54,446 nucleotides of DNA. Origin: Motiliproteus sp. (GTDB lineage Bacteria > Pseudomonadota > Gammaproteobacteria > Pseudomonadales > Balneatricaceae). Below, one piece after another: positions 17,985 through 27,131 of the stretch. Both the position numbers and the translations under genes were made by a program. Numbering within the stretch: the stretch's first letter is position 1; every line of letters starts with the position of its first letter. Under the pieces are notes generated by a model that was not told the DNA's origin, did not search any database, and saw only the letters and a program-made list of their open reading frames with translations. The stretch lies in NCBI GenBank assembly GCA_026196225.1, contig JAPHRD010000095.1, positions 1 to 54,446 on the forward strand. The letters are read 5' to 3'.

Positions 17985-19102
17985 CTAAGCAGCCTGTGAA
18001 AGTACTTCTAGTGTCAGCTGATCCTGTAGGGGGATTACGCAAACACCTGCTGGATATTGTTTTTAACATAGATACCAAAAGGTTTGATATCTCATTTGCT
18101 GCCGATACGGAGAAAGGTGATAAGGGCTATCTATGTAACGAAAAAAGGCTCATACAGGTCTGCGGAGGTCGTGTAATTGAACTGAAGGTACCTAAGAAAC
18201 CCGCTTTTGTAGATGTGCTGAATATCATCAAGCTTGTGCGTTTAGCCAGAAAGAACGAGTATGACGTATTGCATGGACATGCAGCAAAAGGGGGGCTATA
18301 CGTTCGCCTTGTCTCGTTATTTACTGGAATCCCCGCTATTTACACTCCGCATGGTGGAAGTCTCCATAGTTGTTATGGGCAGATTCAAGATCTGATCTAC
18401 AAGACTATTGAACTCGTTCTTTGCCGCTGGACCCGAATATTTGTTTTTGAATCACAATATTCTGCAAATTCCTTCCTAGCTCGAATAAAAGAGATCCCTA
18501 AATCTAGATATGTCGTCAATTACAACGGCGTTAAACAATCCTCCCAAAGAATTGATGCTCCGCCGTATAAGGATCCCATACGGCTATGCGCTTTTGGTGT
18601 TTTGAGACCTGTGAAAGGGCATGACGTATTACTCGACGCTTTAGCCGTATTAGATAGCAGAGGTATCAGTGTTACATTGGATCTTTACGGAAAGGGGGAA
18701 TCGGAACCTAGTCTAAGAGAACAAGCTGAATCGTTGGGTGTAACCGTCAATTTCATGGGAGAAGTTCCTGACGGGGTTTCGAAAATGCCCGGCTACAACA
18801 TACTGGTGCAACCCTCTCGATTCGAATCATTTGGATATGTTCTATTGGAGGCAATGAGTGTTAATTTACCTGTTGTCGCCTCGAATGTAGGTGGAATGAT
18901 AGAAGTAGTAAAACACGAAAGGAATGGGTTGTTATTTGAGAATGAGAGTGTTGAATCGTTAGCTGATCAAATTGAGAGATTGATTCACGAACCAGAATTG
19001 GTTGCTAAGATCGTTAAGCAGGGGGCTCGGGATGTGGTTGACAGGTTTTCAGTGAATCAGATGGTAGCCTCGTTGCAGGATGTATACGAAAAGCTTAACT
19101 AG
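17981..19102 (+). CDS. Glycosyltransferase family 4
   Basis: GT-B fold retaining glycosyltransferase of 373 residues. The N-terminal domain has the glycine-rich VGGLRKHLLD and HGHAAKGG, the C-terminal donor domain has RPVKGHDVLLDAL and the E-x7-E element in ESFGYVLLEAM, followed by VVASNVGGMIEVV. It closes the overlapping block that began with the YerE-like gene. The following 229 bases to the next start codon carry a 9-bp inverted repeat and no obvious terminator. Linkage and donor are unknown. Confidence 0.92.
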   Translation: MTKQPVKVLLVSADPVGGLRKHLLDIVFNIDTKRFDISFAADTEKGDKGYLCNEKRLIQVCGGRVIELKVPKKPAFVDVLNIIKLVRLARKNEYDVLHGHAAKGGLYVRLVSLFTGIPAIYTPHGGSLHSCYGQIQDLIYKTIELVLCRWTRIFVFESQYSANSFLARIKEIPKSRYVVNYNGVKQSSQRIDAPPYKDPIRLCAFGVLRPVKGHDVLLDALAVLDSRGISVTLDLYGKGESEPSLREQAESLGVTVNFMGEVPDGVSKMPGYNILVQPSRFESFGYVLLEAMSVNLPVVASNVGGMIEVVKHERNGLLFENESVESLADQIERLIHEPELVAKIVKQGARDVVDRFSVNQMVASLQDVYEKLN

Positions 19103-19223
19103 TGTTCTCTTCTTCCATTTTCCTCTTTGCAAGATTCCCTAGATCAAGAGTATGAGGAAATCGGTGATTTTGACTTTGCAGAATCGTAACAAAATTCCCT
19201 TTATTAGCTCTTAATTCATCGAA

Positions 19224-19290
19224 CTGTCAGCATTATTCGCTTATATATGGTGGAAATATGGCAGTCGCTAACTAACGAGATTGCTGACAG
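19224..19290. promoter_or_regulatory. Perfect 9-bp inverted repeat upstream of ugd
   Basis: CTGTCAGCA (19224-19232) and TGCTGACAG (19282-19290) are perfect inverted copies separated by 49 bases in the gap before ugd, with a TATATA (19242-19247) between them. They could be paired operator half-sites or the base of a long hairpin. There is no T-tract after the right arm, so a simple terminator is unlikely. Confidence 0.35.
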
Positions 19291-19331
19291 AATTTTGCAG
19301 CCCAACGGTAAACACTAGGAGCAGAGTAGGG

Positions 19332-20675
19332 ATGAAAGTATCTATTTTCGGCACAGGGTATGTAGGACTGGTAACCGGGGCCTGTTTGGCTGAATCGGGT
19401 CATCACGTCTGTTGTGTTGATATTGATGAGGAGAAAGTAGAACAGTTATCGCAAGGTCAGATTCCCATCTATGAGCCCGGATTGAAGTCCTATGTTGATG
19501 ATGGTCTGGTAGGAAATCGCCTTTTTTTTACGACCGATGCTGACGAGGCAATTGCCTTTAGCGATATTATTTTTATCGCTGTTGGTACCCCTCCAAATGA
19601 AGACGGCTCCGCCGACCTGGCTTATGTGCTTGAGGTAGCAAGGTCGATTGGCTCCTCAATGACCGAATCAAAAACAGTTGTTACCAAATCGACAGTACCT
19701 GTTGGTACAGCGGACAAAGTTGCTGATGTCTTAGCCTTAGAACTTCAGAAAAGAGGAGAAAAAATCGACTTTCACATCGCCTCGAATCCCGAGTTTCTCA
19801 AGGAGGGCAATGCTGTCGCTGATTTTATGAAACCTGACCGCATTATTGTTGGTACAGATTCTGGTCATGTTAAAGAGCAAATGCGTGAACTTTATGGGCC
19901 ATTTAATCGTCAACGTGACAAGTTGATCTTTATGGATATCAGGTCTTCAGAGTTAACTAAATATGCGGCAAATGCGATGCTGGCTACGAAAATCAGTTTC
20001 ATGAATGAAATAGCGAATTTGGCGGAGCGGGTGGGAGCAGATATCGAGCATGTGCGAAATGGCATCGGCTCTGATCCTCGAATTGGTTATCATTTTATCT
20101 ATCCGGGGTGTGGTTATGGAGGGTCCTGTTTCCCTAAAGATGTCAAAGCTCTTGCGAAAACGGCAGGTGAAAATCAATTTAATGCCCAACTATTAAACGC
20201 AGTCGATCACGTAAATCAGCAGCAAAAAAGCCGCTTATTTGAAAAAATATATGCGCATTTTGGCGGTGAATTAGAAGGGAAGACTATTGCTCTATGGGGT
20301 CTGGCGTTTAAACCAAATACTGATGATATGCGTGAAGCCCCCAGTCGTGTTTTAATGGAAGCCTTATGGAAGGAGGGGGTTAGAATACGAGCTTTTGATC
20401 CCGCAGCAATGCCTGAAACTTTTCGCATCTACCGGAACGTTGATGGTTTAGAGTTACTGGAAACTCAGGAACAAGCACTTCATATGGCTGACGCGCTGGT
20501 TATCTGTACTGAATGGAAAAGTTTTTGGGCTCCGGATTTCGATCTTATAGTTGAAGAGCTATCGAATCCGGTGATTTTTGATGGGCGCAACCTCTATGAT
20601 CCATGCCAAATGCAGGAGCGCGGAATTCAGTATTATGGGATTGGGCGAGGGAAAAGTGTTTCGGGTATCGACTAG
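19332..20675 (+). CDS. ugd: UDP-glucose 6-dehydrogenase
   Basis: Oxidises UDP-glucose to UDP-glucuronate with two NAD. The 447-residue protein begins with the Rossmann motif [12 protein letters not shown], has VAVGTPP-type residues (here [16 protein letters not shown]), [19 protein letters not shown], and the catalytic Cys C266 in [13 protein letters not shown] start it at the ATG at 19332, which gives the exact family N terminus and has AGGAG upstream; the longer version from 19281 adds 17 residues with no support. Its product is the substrate of the UDP-glucuronate 4-epimerase 3.4 kb downstream, which points to glucuronate and/or galacturonate in the polysaccharide. Confidence 0.96.
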   Translation: MKVSIFGTGYVGLVTGACLAESGHHVCCVDIDEEKVEQLSQGQIPIYEPGLKSYVDDGLVGNRLFFTTDADEAIAFSDIIFIAVGTPPNEDGSADLAYVLEVARSIGSSMTESKTVVTKSTVPVGTADKVADVLALELQKRGEKIDFHIASNPEFLKEGNAVADFMKPDRIIVGTDSGHVKEQMRELYGPFNRQRDKLIFMDIRSSELTKYAANAMLATKISFMNEIANLAERVGADIEHVRNGIGSDPRIGYHFIYPGCGYGGSCFPKDVKALAKTAGENQFNAQLLNAVDHVNQQQKSRLFEKIYAHFGGELEGKTIALWGLAFKPNTDDMREAPSRVLMEALWKEGVRIRAFDPAAMPETFRIYRNVDGLELLETQEQALHMADALVICTEWKSFWAPDFDLIVEELSNPVIFDGRNLYDPCQMQERGIQYYGIGRGKSVSGID

Positions 20676-20777
20676 TATCAGTTGTTTCAGTAGGCGCTGT
20701 TTTATTTTTTTCAATCGATTTGGTGGGCGAGTTTATAGTTATAATTCGACGTTAATCGTTGGCGGATACACGCATTA

Positions 20778-22718
20778 ATGCTTGCCTATATACTCAAGCT
20801 CGATCGACTCTATAAGTCTGCATTCATTGGTGTTCTTGATACAGTTTTAGTGCTGTTTTCGCTTTGGCTGGCATTTTCGCTTCGTCTGGGAGAATTTTAT
20901 TTTCCCCCTGATACTCAGTGGTTGCTGTTTGCTGCACTGCCTATTATTGCTATTCCCATCTATATTAGATTAGGTCTCTACCGGGCAGTGATACGTTATA
21001 TTGGCTATCAGGCGATGATTACCGTCGCCTATGCCAATGCAGTTGTGGCGTTAGTGTGGTCTTTGCTGCCCTTTTATCTCCCTCACTTTGTAGATATCAA
21101 CCTATTTTCACCGCGTTCATTACCTTTCATTTTTTGGATGGTGCTATGTATATCTGTTGGAGGTAGCCGACAGCTAGCTAGATGGTTTATTGCTGACCTT
21201 TTCAGGGCTCCGCAGGAAAAGAGCGTTCTTATCTATGGTGCAGGTGAGGCTGGTGTGCAACTGGCAGGGTCCTTAAGGCATAGCCATGCAATTCGGCTTT
21301 TAGGTTTTATTGACGACGATTCCAATCTCCATGGCAATCAAATATCAGGCCTGAAAGTGTTTGGTGGACTGGATGCTGTATCGAGCGTGAAGAAGCAAGT
21401 TAGTAATTTGGAAGTACTGCTGGCATTGCCTAGTGCCGGTCGGGAAGCTCGATTGCATATTATTGACGGCTTAGAAAAAGTTGAAGTAGCCGTTCGCTCT
21501 GTGCCTTCTCTGGATGATCTAGCACTTGGGCGTGCTGGTTTGTCTGAATTGCACGATATAGATATGTCTGATCTTTTGGGACGTAAGGAGGTCGCTCCAG
21601 ATCCGAGCCTTTTGGAACGGTGCATTTTTGGTAGGAACGTAATGGTGTCGGGGGCTGGAGGTACCATTGGATCGGAATTATGTCGGCAGATCTTAAATCA
21701 AAAACCTGAACGGTTAATTCTATTTGAACATTCAGAGTTCCAGCTTTTTTCTGTAGAAAAAGAGATTCGGCGTCGTGTTGAAGAATTTAATATCGATGTA
21801 GAAATTGTTGGCATACTGGGCACTGTATTAGACCGAGGCTTAGTCGGGAAGCTAATAGAAAATTACAGCATCAACACCATTTACCACGCTGCAGCCTACA
21901 AGCACGTTCCAATAGTTGAGCATAATGTGCTTGCGGGAGTACGCAATAACGTAGTGGGTACTTATAACCTTGCGATTGAAGCGGCCAGGAAAGGGGTAGA
22001 AAATTTTGTTTTAGTTTCCACCGATAAAGCAGTTCGCCCAACTAACACTATGGGGGCGAGTAAGCGGTTATCTGAAATGGTATTGCAAGGATTGCAATTA
22101 AGTGCTGAGAACAAAAAAACCTGCTTCTCGATGGTTCGGTTTGGTAATGTTCTCGGATCATCGGGATCAGTGATTCCTCTATTTAAAGAGCAAATTCGTC
22201 ACGGTGGTCCAGTAACGGTTACTGATCGAGAAATAACCCGTTTTTTTATGACCATTCCAGAGGCAGCACTTTTGGTTATTCAGGCGGGGTCTATGGGGGA
22301 AGGAGGAGATCTTTTCGTCTTGGATATGGGAGAGCCCGTAAAAATCTCCCATTTAGCTGAGCGAATGATTCGTTTGTCAGGTCACCAAGTTTGGAAATCT
22401 GGTGAAGATGGTGGCATAGCAATAAAGTATACGGGGCTTCGTCATGGTGAAAAACTATATGAAGAACTATTGATTGGTGACAATGTAAGCGGTACAACTC
22501 ATCCGCTTATAATGGTCGCTCAGGAAGAGGGGCCAGCTTGTGCTGATATTATTCAGTTTATGTCAGAACTAGATGGTTACCTGAAACAGCAGGATGTAGT
22601 ATCAATTCGATCGTTTCTTTTGCAGTATGTAAACGGTTTCAACCCTCAATGTGATTTACAAGATACACTTTGGCTTAGAATGAGCCAAAGTGGCATGGAA
22701 GAAGAGGATAGAAAATGA
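20778..22718 (+). CDS. wbpM: Membrane UDP-HexNAc 4,6-dehydratase, WbpM/PglF type
   Basis: Inner-membrane dehydratase (646 residues) that converts UDP-GlcNAc to UDP-4-keto-6-deoxy-HexNAc, feeding UDP-QuiNAc, FucNAc or bacillosamine-type sugars. The N-terminal third has about four membrane segments, then a CoA-binding-like domain (LIYGAGEAG) and a cytoplasmic SDR domain with GAGGTIGSE (from about residue 292) and [10 protein letters not shown]. As in WbpM the catalytic Tyr is replaced by Met: M425-GAS-K429. Gene length and layout are like WbpM (665) and PglF. It overlaps the next gene by four bases. Confidence 0.94.
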   Translation: MLAYILKLDRLYKSAFIGVLDTVLVLFSLWLAFSLRLGEFYFPPDTQWLLFAALPIIAIPIYIRLGLYRAVIRYIGYQAMITVAYANAVVALVWSLLPFYLPHFVDINLFSPRSLPFIFWMVLCISVGGSRQLARWFIADLFRAPQEKSVLIYGAGEAGVQLAGSLRHSHAIRLLGFIDDDSNLHGNQISGLKVFGGLDAVSSVKKQVSNLEVLLALPSAGREARLHIIDGLEKVEVAVRSVPSLDDLALGRAGLSELHDIDMSDLLGRKEVAPDPSLLERCIFGRNVMVSGAGGTIGSELCRQILNQKPERLILFEHSEFQLFSVEKEIRRRVEEFNIDVEIVGILGTVLDRGLVGKLIENYSINTIYHAAAYKHVPIVEHNVLAGVRNNVVGTYNLAIEAARKGVENFVLVSTDKAVRPTNTMGASKRLSEMVLQGLQLSAENKKTCFSMVRFGNVLGSSGSVIPLFKEQIRHGGPVTVTDREITRFFMTIPEAALLVIQAGSMGEGGDLFVLDMGEPVKISHLAERMIRLSGHQVWKSGEDGGIAIKYTGLRHGEKLYEELLIGDNVSGTTHPLIMVAQEEGPACADIIQFMSELDGYLKQQDVVSIRSFLLQYVNGFNPQCDLQDTLWLRMSQSGMEEEDRK

Positions 22719-24001
22719 GTCATCAGGGTGCTCTCAATGACGTTAAGATTGCCGTTGTTGGGTTGGGATATGTTGGGTTGCCATTGGCTGCATCTTTTGG
22801 AAGGAAATACAAAACCGTCGGTTTTGATATTAAAGCTGCACGCGTCGCAGAGTTGAGAGAGGGGCGAGATTCCACACAAGAGATGACTAGTGAGGAGCTA
22901 GCCTGTTCTGATCAGCTAAGTTTTAGCTGCAATGCTGGCGATATTACTGACTGTAATGTTTATATTGTCACAGTCCCTACACCTATCGATGATTCCAAAC
23001 AGCCGGATCTAACTCCTTTAGTCAAGGCTTCTGAAATGCTCGGTAAGTTGCTCAGTTCAGAAGATACTATCATTTACGAGTCAACAGTGTTTCCCGGTGC
23101 GACGGAAGAAGTTTGCGTCCCCATCCTGGAGAGGCAGTCTGGGCTTACATTTAATCGCGATTTTTTCGTTGGATACAGTCCTGAGCGCATTAACCCAGGC
23201 GACAAAGCCCATCGACTTGAGACAATTCTCAAAGTGACCTCTGGCTCAACACCTGAAATAGCTGATTTTGTTGATGCTTTATATGCTTCCATCATTACAG
23301 CAGGAACCCATAAAGCGAGTTCTCTTAAAGTCGCTGAAGCTGCGAAAGTGATCGAAAACACGCAGCGAGATCTTAATATTGCGTTAATAAACGAACTCGC
23401 TATTATTTTTGACAAGTTGGAGATTGATACCGGAGAAGTGCTTGCAGCGGCCGGAACAAAATGGAATTTCCTTCCTTTCCGCCCTGGATTGGTAGGAGGG
23501 CATTGCATCAGCATAGACCCTTATTATCTGACTCATAAAGCACAGTCTATAGGCTATCATCCAGAGATTATTCTTGCTGGTCGTCGACTCAATGATGGGA
23601 TGGGAGCCTTTGTTGTTTCCAAAATCATTAAGATGATGACGCAAAAGAAAATTCAGGTAGTTGACAGTAAAGTGCTAATAATGGGGCTGACTTTCAAAGA
23701 AAACTGCCCAGATCTTCGTAATACTCGCGTCATTGATATGATTAATGAATTAGGTGAGTACCATGCCAAAGTAGATGTTTACGATCCTTGGGCTGACGCT
23801 GAAGAAGCCTATGAAGAGTACGGTATTGAACTTGTGAATAAGCCAGATCAATCCGCTTATGATGCAATTATCCTAGCGGTTGGGCATAACCAGTTTGCCG
23901 AGATGAGTGTGAAAGAGATACGTTCTCTCGGAAAGGAAAAACATGTTTTATACGACATTAAACATTTGCTCCCGGTCGATGAGGTCGATGGCCGTCTCTA
24001 A
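22715..24001 (+). CDS. UDP-N-acetylhexosamine 6-dehydrogenase (WbpO/TviB/WbpA type)
   Basis: Nucleotide-sugar dehydrogenase of 428 residues that oxidises C6 of UDP-GlcNAc or UDP-GalNAc to the uronic acid. It has the Rossmann motif [43 protein letters not shown] and the catalytic Cys C264 in [12 protein letters not shown]; the PERINPGD and SIDPYYL blocks separate this TviB/WbpO/WbpA group from UDP-glucose dehydrogenases. It is coupled to wbpM (ATGA overlap), yet WbpM products lack an oxidisable C6 hydroxyl, so the two act on separate pools of UDP-HexNAc. GlcNAc versus GalNAc preference cannot be read. Confidence 0.9.
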   Translation: MSHQGALNDVKIAVVGLGYVGLPLAASFGRKYKTVGFDIKAARVAELREGRDSTQEMTSEELACSDQLSFSCNAGDITDCNVYIVTVPTPIDDSKQPDLTPLVKASEMLGKLLSSEDTIIYESTVFPGATEEVCVPILERQSGLTFNRDFFVGYSPERINPGDKAHRLETILKVTSGSTPEIADFVDALYASIITAGTHKASSLKVAEAAKVIENTQRDLNIALINELAIIFDKLEIDTGEVLAAAGTKWNFLPFRPGLVGGHCISIDPYYLTHKAQSIGYHPEIILAGRRLNDGMGAFVVSKIIKMMTQKKIQVVDSKVLIMGLTFKENCPDLRNTRVIDMINELGEYHAKVDVYDPWADAEEAYEEYGIELVNKPDQSAYDAIILAVGHNQFAEMSVKEIRSLGKEKHVLYDIKHLLPVDEVDGRL

Positions 24002-24031
24002 ACCTGATTGCATTTGAGTTAAGGAAAAAGA

Positions 24032-25048
24032 ATGAAGATTTTAGTGACTGGAGCAGCTGGTTTCATCGGCTCTCACGTGGCAGCGGTATTGCTGGAACGA
24101 GGAGATGAGGTAGTCGGATTAGACAATATTAACGACTACTATGATGTCAATTTGAAGTATGCCCGCTTAGAAGGGCTGAAACAGAAGCCGGGCAGTGAAC
24201 GATTCAAATTTGTAAAAATTGATGTCTCTGATACTAAGACTATGGAGTCTCTATTTGCTGAAGAAAAGTTTGATCGGGTTGTCCATCTTGCTGCTCAGGC
24301 TGGTGTTCGTTACAGCATAGAGAACCCCAGAGCCTATATTGACAGCAATATTGTAGGGTATCTCAATATCCTCGAAGGCTGCCGTCATAATGGCGTTGAA
24401 CATCTGGTGTACGCATCATCCAGTTCGGTCTACGGTGCAAACGAAACAATGCCGTTCTCTGAACATGACAATATTGACCATCCTCTTTCACTATATGCTG
24501 CTTCCAAGAAGTCTAACGAGCTAATGGCCCATACCTATAGTCATCTTTATGGATTACCGACTACAGGACTGCGGTTTTTTACGGTTTATGGACCGTGGGG
24601 GAGGCCGGATATGGCACTTTTCCTATTCACCAAAGCAATTTTGGCGGGAGACCCTATTGATGTGTTTAATTATGGGAAGCATCGCCGAGATTTTACCTAC
24701 ATTGACGATATCGTTGAGGGTATTGTTAGAACTTTGGACAAACCTGCGGAAACAAATAACAAGTGGAGCGGTGAAAAGCCAGACCCAGCCACCAGCAAAG
24801 CGCCATGGCGTGTGTTTAATATAGGTAATCAACGTCCAGTGGAGCTGATGAGCTATATTGAATTACTCGAAAAACATCTAGGAAAAACGGCTGAGAAAAA
24901 TTTACTCCCCCTACAGCCAGGTGATGTACCAGATACTTATGCAGATGTTGAATCACTGGTTGAGTGGACCGGTTACAAACCAGCAATTACTGTGGAGCAG
25001 GGTATTGAACGATTTGTAGATTGGTACCGGGATTTTTATAAGGCTTGA
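24032..25048 (+). CDS. UDP-glucuronate 4-epimerase
   Basis: SDR enzyme of 338 residues that interconverts UDP-glucuronate and UDP-galacturonate. Signature blocks are [10 protein letters not shown] (residues 6-15), [30 protein letters not shown], the catalytic Y155-x3-K159 pair and [22 protein letters not shown] and GPWGRPDMA are typical of the UDP-glucuronate 4-epimerases (CapI/LspL type) and not of GalE. AAGGAAAAAG precedes the ATG. With ugd nearby, UDP-galacturonate is the predicted product. A UDP-GalNAcA/GlcNAcA epimerase role is possible given the dehydrogenase just upstream. Confidence 0.9.
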   Translation: MKILVTGAAGFIGSHVAAVLLERGDEVVGLDNINDYYDVNLKYARLEGLKQKPGSERFKFVKIDVSDTKTMESLFAEEKFDRVVHLAAQAGVRYSIENPRAYIDSNIVGYLNILEGCRHNGVEHLVYASSSSVYGANETMPFSEHDNIDHPLSLYAASKKSNELMAHTYSHLYGLPTTGLRFFTVYGPWGRPDMALFLFTKAILAGDPIDVFNYGKHRRDFTYIDDIVEGIVRTLDKPAETNNKWSGEKPDPATSKAPWRVFNIGNQRPVELMSYIELLEKHLGKTAEKNLLPLQPGDVPDTYADVESLVEWTGYKPAITVEQGIERFVDWYRDFYKA

Positions 25049-25131
25049 GGATCTGTTTTAGGTACTTGCTGAGTTCGAACTATATAGGTCAAATTATTAA
25101 TGAGAACATAGCCTGATGGAGGAGTGTCGCT

Positions 25132-25227
25132 GTGAGGTTTCGAGGTCGCTTCTTCTTTTTGCTGGAGGCGTTGTTCTTTGTTTTATTAACTGTTGATATT
25201 CAGTCTGGTTATTTCCAGTCTCGCTAG
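25132..25227 (+). CDS. Possible small membrane protein (31 residues)
   Basis: A 31-codon reading frame starting with GTG, with a strong GGAGGAG ribosome binding site seven bases upstream. It encodes a basic N terminus (RFRGR) followed by a hydrophobic stretch (FFFLLEALFFVLLTV), then a short polar tail. It fills most of the 212-base gap between the epimerase and the next glycosyltransferase. The good ribosome site and membrane-like composition argue for a real small protein; the size, GTG start and lack of a recognised family argue for caution. Confidence 0.3.
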   Translation: MRFRGRFFFLLEALFFVLLTVDIQSGYFQSR

Positions 25228-25260
25228 TTGAGCATTATTTTCTCGCAATTGGCCGCGCCT

Positions 25261-26400
25261 ATGAAAAAAGTTTTTTACATAGTAACGGTGGCTATCACTG
25301 CCAAGTCTTTTCTAAAGGGACAGCTTCGCTATATGGCAGATCAAGGATATGAAGTAACTTTGATCTGCTCCCCTGATCCATCCTTAAGTCTTTTAGAGGC
25401 TGAAGAAAAAGTTAGAGTGATTGCTCTTCCCATGCAAAGGGAGATATCTCTTTTTGACGATCTAAGAAGTTTTCTAGCGCTGTTACTTATTTTCTTTCGA
25501 GAAAAACCAGATATTGTTAATGCTGGTACTCCTAAAGCAGGCTTGTTAAGTATGCTTGCCTCTTGTGTTTTAGGTGTTAGAAAAAGAATTTATACCGTGC
25601 ATGGTTTGAGGTATGAAGGGTGTAAAGGGTTCAAGCGATCTTTGTTGCGATTTCTTGAGCTAGTAGCTTGTTCTCTTTCTACAGACAACATCTGTGTAAG
25701 TGAAAGTATTCGAAAAGAACTGATTAAAAGTCGACTCTCAAAAAAAAATAAAGCGTCAGTGCTATTCAGAGGTAGCTGTAATGGGATAGATAGAAATGTC
25801 ATCGATCATGTTGACGATGTCCTCAGTAACAGAGATCTTATAAGAAGTGAGTTTGGGTTTAAAAAAGATGATTTTGTCCTTGGTTTTGTTGGGCGAATTG
25901 TAAAGGATAAAGGAATTCTTGAGCTATTTCAGGCGTTTCAACGGTTGAGGCAAGAAAAAAGAGATATAAAGCTTGTTTTGGTTGGAGAGATTGAAATTGA
26001 TGGTGAATTGGCACCGGAAACTATAAATCAACTGGAAAGGTCTGAAGATGTTCTGCTAATAGGGCATGTGGAGGAGGTTTACAAATATTATTGTATTTTT
26101 GATTTGTTCGTTTATCCGACTCATAGAGAAGGGCTGGGATACGCTCTGTTAGAAGCGGGATTAGCAAAGCGGGCAATTGTGTCTACTCGAGTAACAGGGG
26201 TCGTAGATGCTGTTCTGGAAAATACCACCTCTATGTTAACCGAACCTCAGAATGAACAATCATTAGTGGATGCGATTCAAATGTATATCGATAATCCAGA
26301 TATGAGAGAGTTGCATGGGGAAAATGGGCGTGCTTGGGTTCTGAATAAATTTCCTCAAGACAAAGTCTGGGAAGCATTAGTCAATATTTATGAACGGTGA
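25261..26400 (+). CDS. Glycosyltransferase family 4 (PglA-like)
   Basis: GT-B retaining glycosyltransferase of 379 residues. N-terminal blocks are TAKSFLKGQLRYMADQGYEVT and VNAGTPKAGLL; C-terminal blocks are GFVGRIVKDKGILEL, the E-x7-E element in REGLGYALLEAG and STRVTGVVDAV. This layout resembles PglA and related enzymes that add the second sugar to a lipid-linked bacillosamine or QuiNAc-type residue. The neighbouring PglC-type transferase supports that role. I start at the ATG at 25261; a TTG at 25228 would add eleven residues but neither has a clear ribosome site. The gene is noticeably AT-rich. Confidence 0.87.
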   Translation: MKKVFYIVTVAITAKSFLKGQLRYMADQGYEVTLICSPDPSLSLLEAEEKVRVIALPMQREISLFDDLRSFLALLLIFFREKPDIVNAGTPKAGLLSMLASCVLGVRKRIYTVHGLRYEGCKGFKRSLLRFLELVACSLSTDNICVSESIRKELIKSRLSKKNKASVLFRGSCNGIDRNVIDHVDDVLSNRDLIRSEFGFKKDDFVLGFVGRIVKDKGILELFQAFQRLRQEKRDIKLVLVGEIEIDGELAPETINQLERSEDVLLIGHVEEVYKYYCIFDLFVYPTHREGLGYALLEAGLAKRAIVSTRVTGVVDAVLENTTSMLTEPQNEQSLVDAIQMYIDNPDMRELHGENGRAWVLNKFPQDKVWEALVNIYER

Positions 26401-26468
26401 TATTCGTTGATCAGTCAGATCGCTATCTTTCAAATTTTAGTCAATTTATTCATAGGCATGAAGTGTTG

Positions 26469-27077
26469 ATGAAGCGTTATTTTGATCTTGCGCTTGCTTT
26501 GGTTTTGTTGGTTCTCTTCTCCCCGGTGCTTGTTGTTCTTTTTCTTGTAATTTGGGCAAAGTTAGGTTGGCCAGTGTTCTTTATCCAAACTAGACCAGGA
26601 GAAGGAGGAAAACCCTTTAATATGATCAAATTCAGATCGATGTTAGATTCGGTTGATCATAGCGGGGAACTGCTTCCTGATTCAAAAAGATTAACGGGTT
26701 TTGGTCGTTTTTTAAGAGCTTCAAGTTTGGATGAATTGCCCGAGCTGTTGAACGTGATTTCAGGCGATATGAGCCTGGTTGGTCCTCGGCCTTTGTTAAT
26801 GGAATATCTACCTTTATATTCAGCTAGGCAAACTCGTAGGCATGAGGTTAGGCCGGGGATTACCGGTTGGGCGCAGATTAACGGAAGAAATGCTATTTCC
26901 TGGGAAGATAGGCTCGAAATGGATGTTTGGTATGTAGACAACCAGTCCTTTTTTCTTGATCTTAAGATTCTTATGCTGACAGTATTCAAGGTTATTGGCC
27001 GGAAAGATGTATCGGCTGAATCTCATGCAACAATGCCCCGTTTTAAGGGATCGAATAAGTCTAAAGACAAGCCTTAG
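26469..27077 (+). CDS. Monotopic phosphosugar transferase, PglC type
   Basis: Small initiating phosphoglycosyltransferase (202 residues) that puts an amino-sugar phosphate on undecaprenyl phosphate. One N-terminal re-entrant hydrophobic helix (LALALVLLVLFSPVLVVLF) is followed by the catalytic domain: IKFRSM, SLDELPELLNV, SLVGPRPLL, RPGITGWAQINGRN. It lacks the extra N-terminal domains of the two WcaJ-type enzymes at the left edge and looks most like PglC. The start is uncertain: the ATG at 26469 gives the family N terminus, whereas a GTG at 26397 would overlap the preceding gene by four bases and add 24 residues. Confidence 0.92.
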   Translation: MKRYFDLALALVLLVLFSPVLVVLFLVIWAKLGWPVFFIQTRPGEGGKPFNMIKFRSMLDSVDHSGELLPDSKRLTGFGRFLRASSLDELPELLNVISGDMSLVGPRPLLMEYLPLYSARQTRRHEVRPGITGWAQINGRNAISWEDRLEMDVWYVDNQSFFLDLKILMLTVFKVIGRKDVSAESHATMPRFKGSNKSKDKP

Positions 27078-27131
27078 GTCTATTGTTATAAATTCCTGTA
27101 TTTGTCCCTATAAATCATCGGCAGAAAGTGA

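Noticed and set aside
20676-20777. Promoter before the WbpM-type gene
   Set aside because: TATAAT at 20740-20745 has no good -35 box (nearest TTGGTG gives 14 bases).
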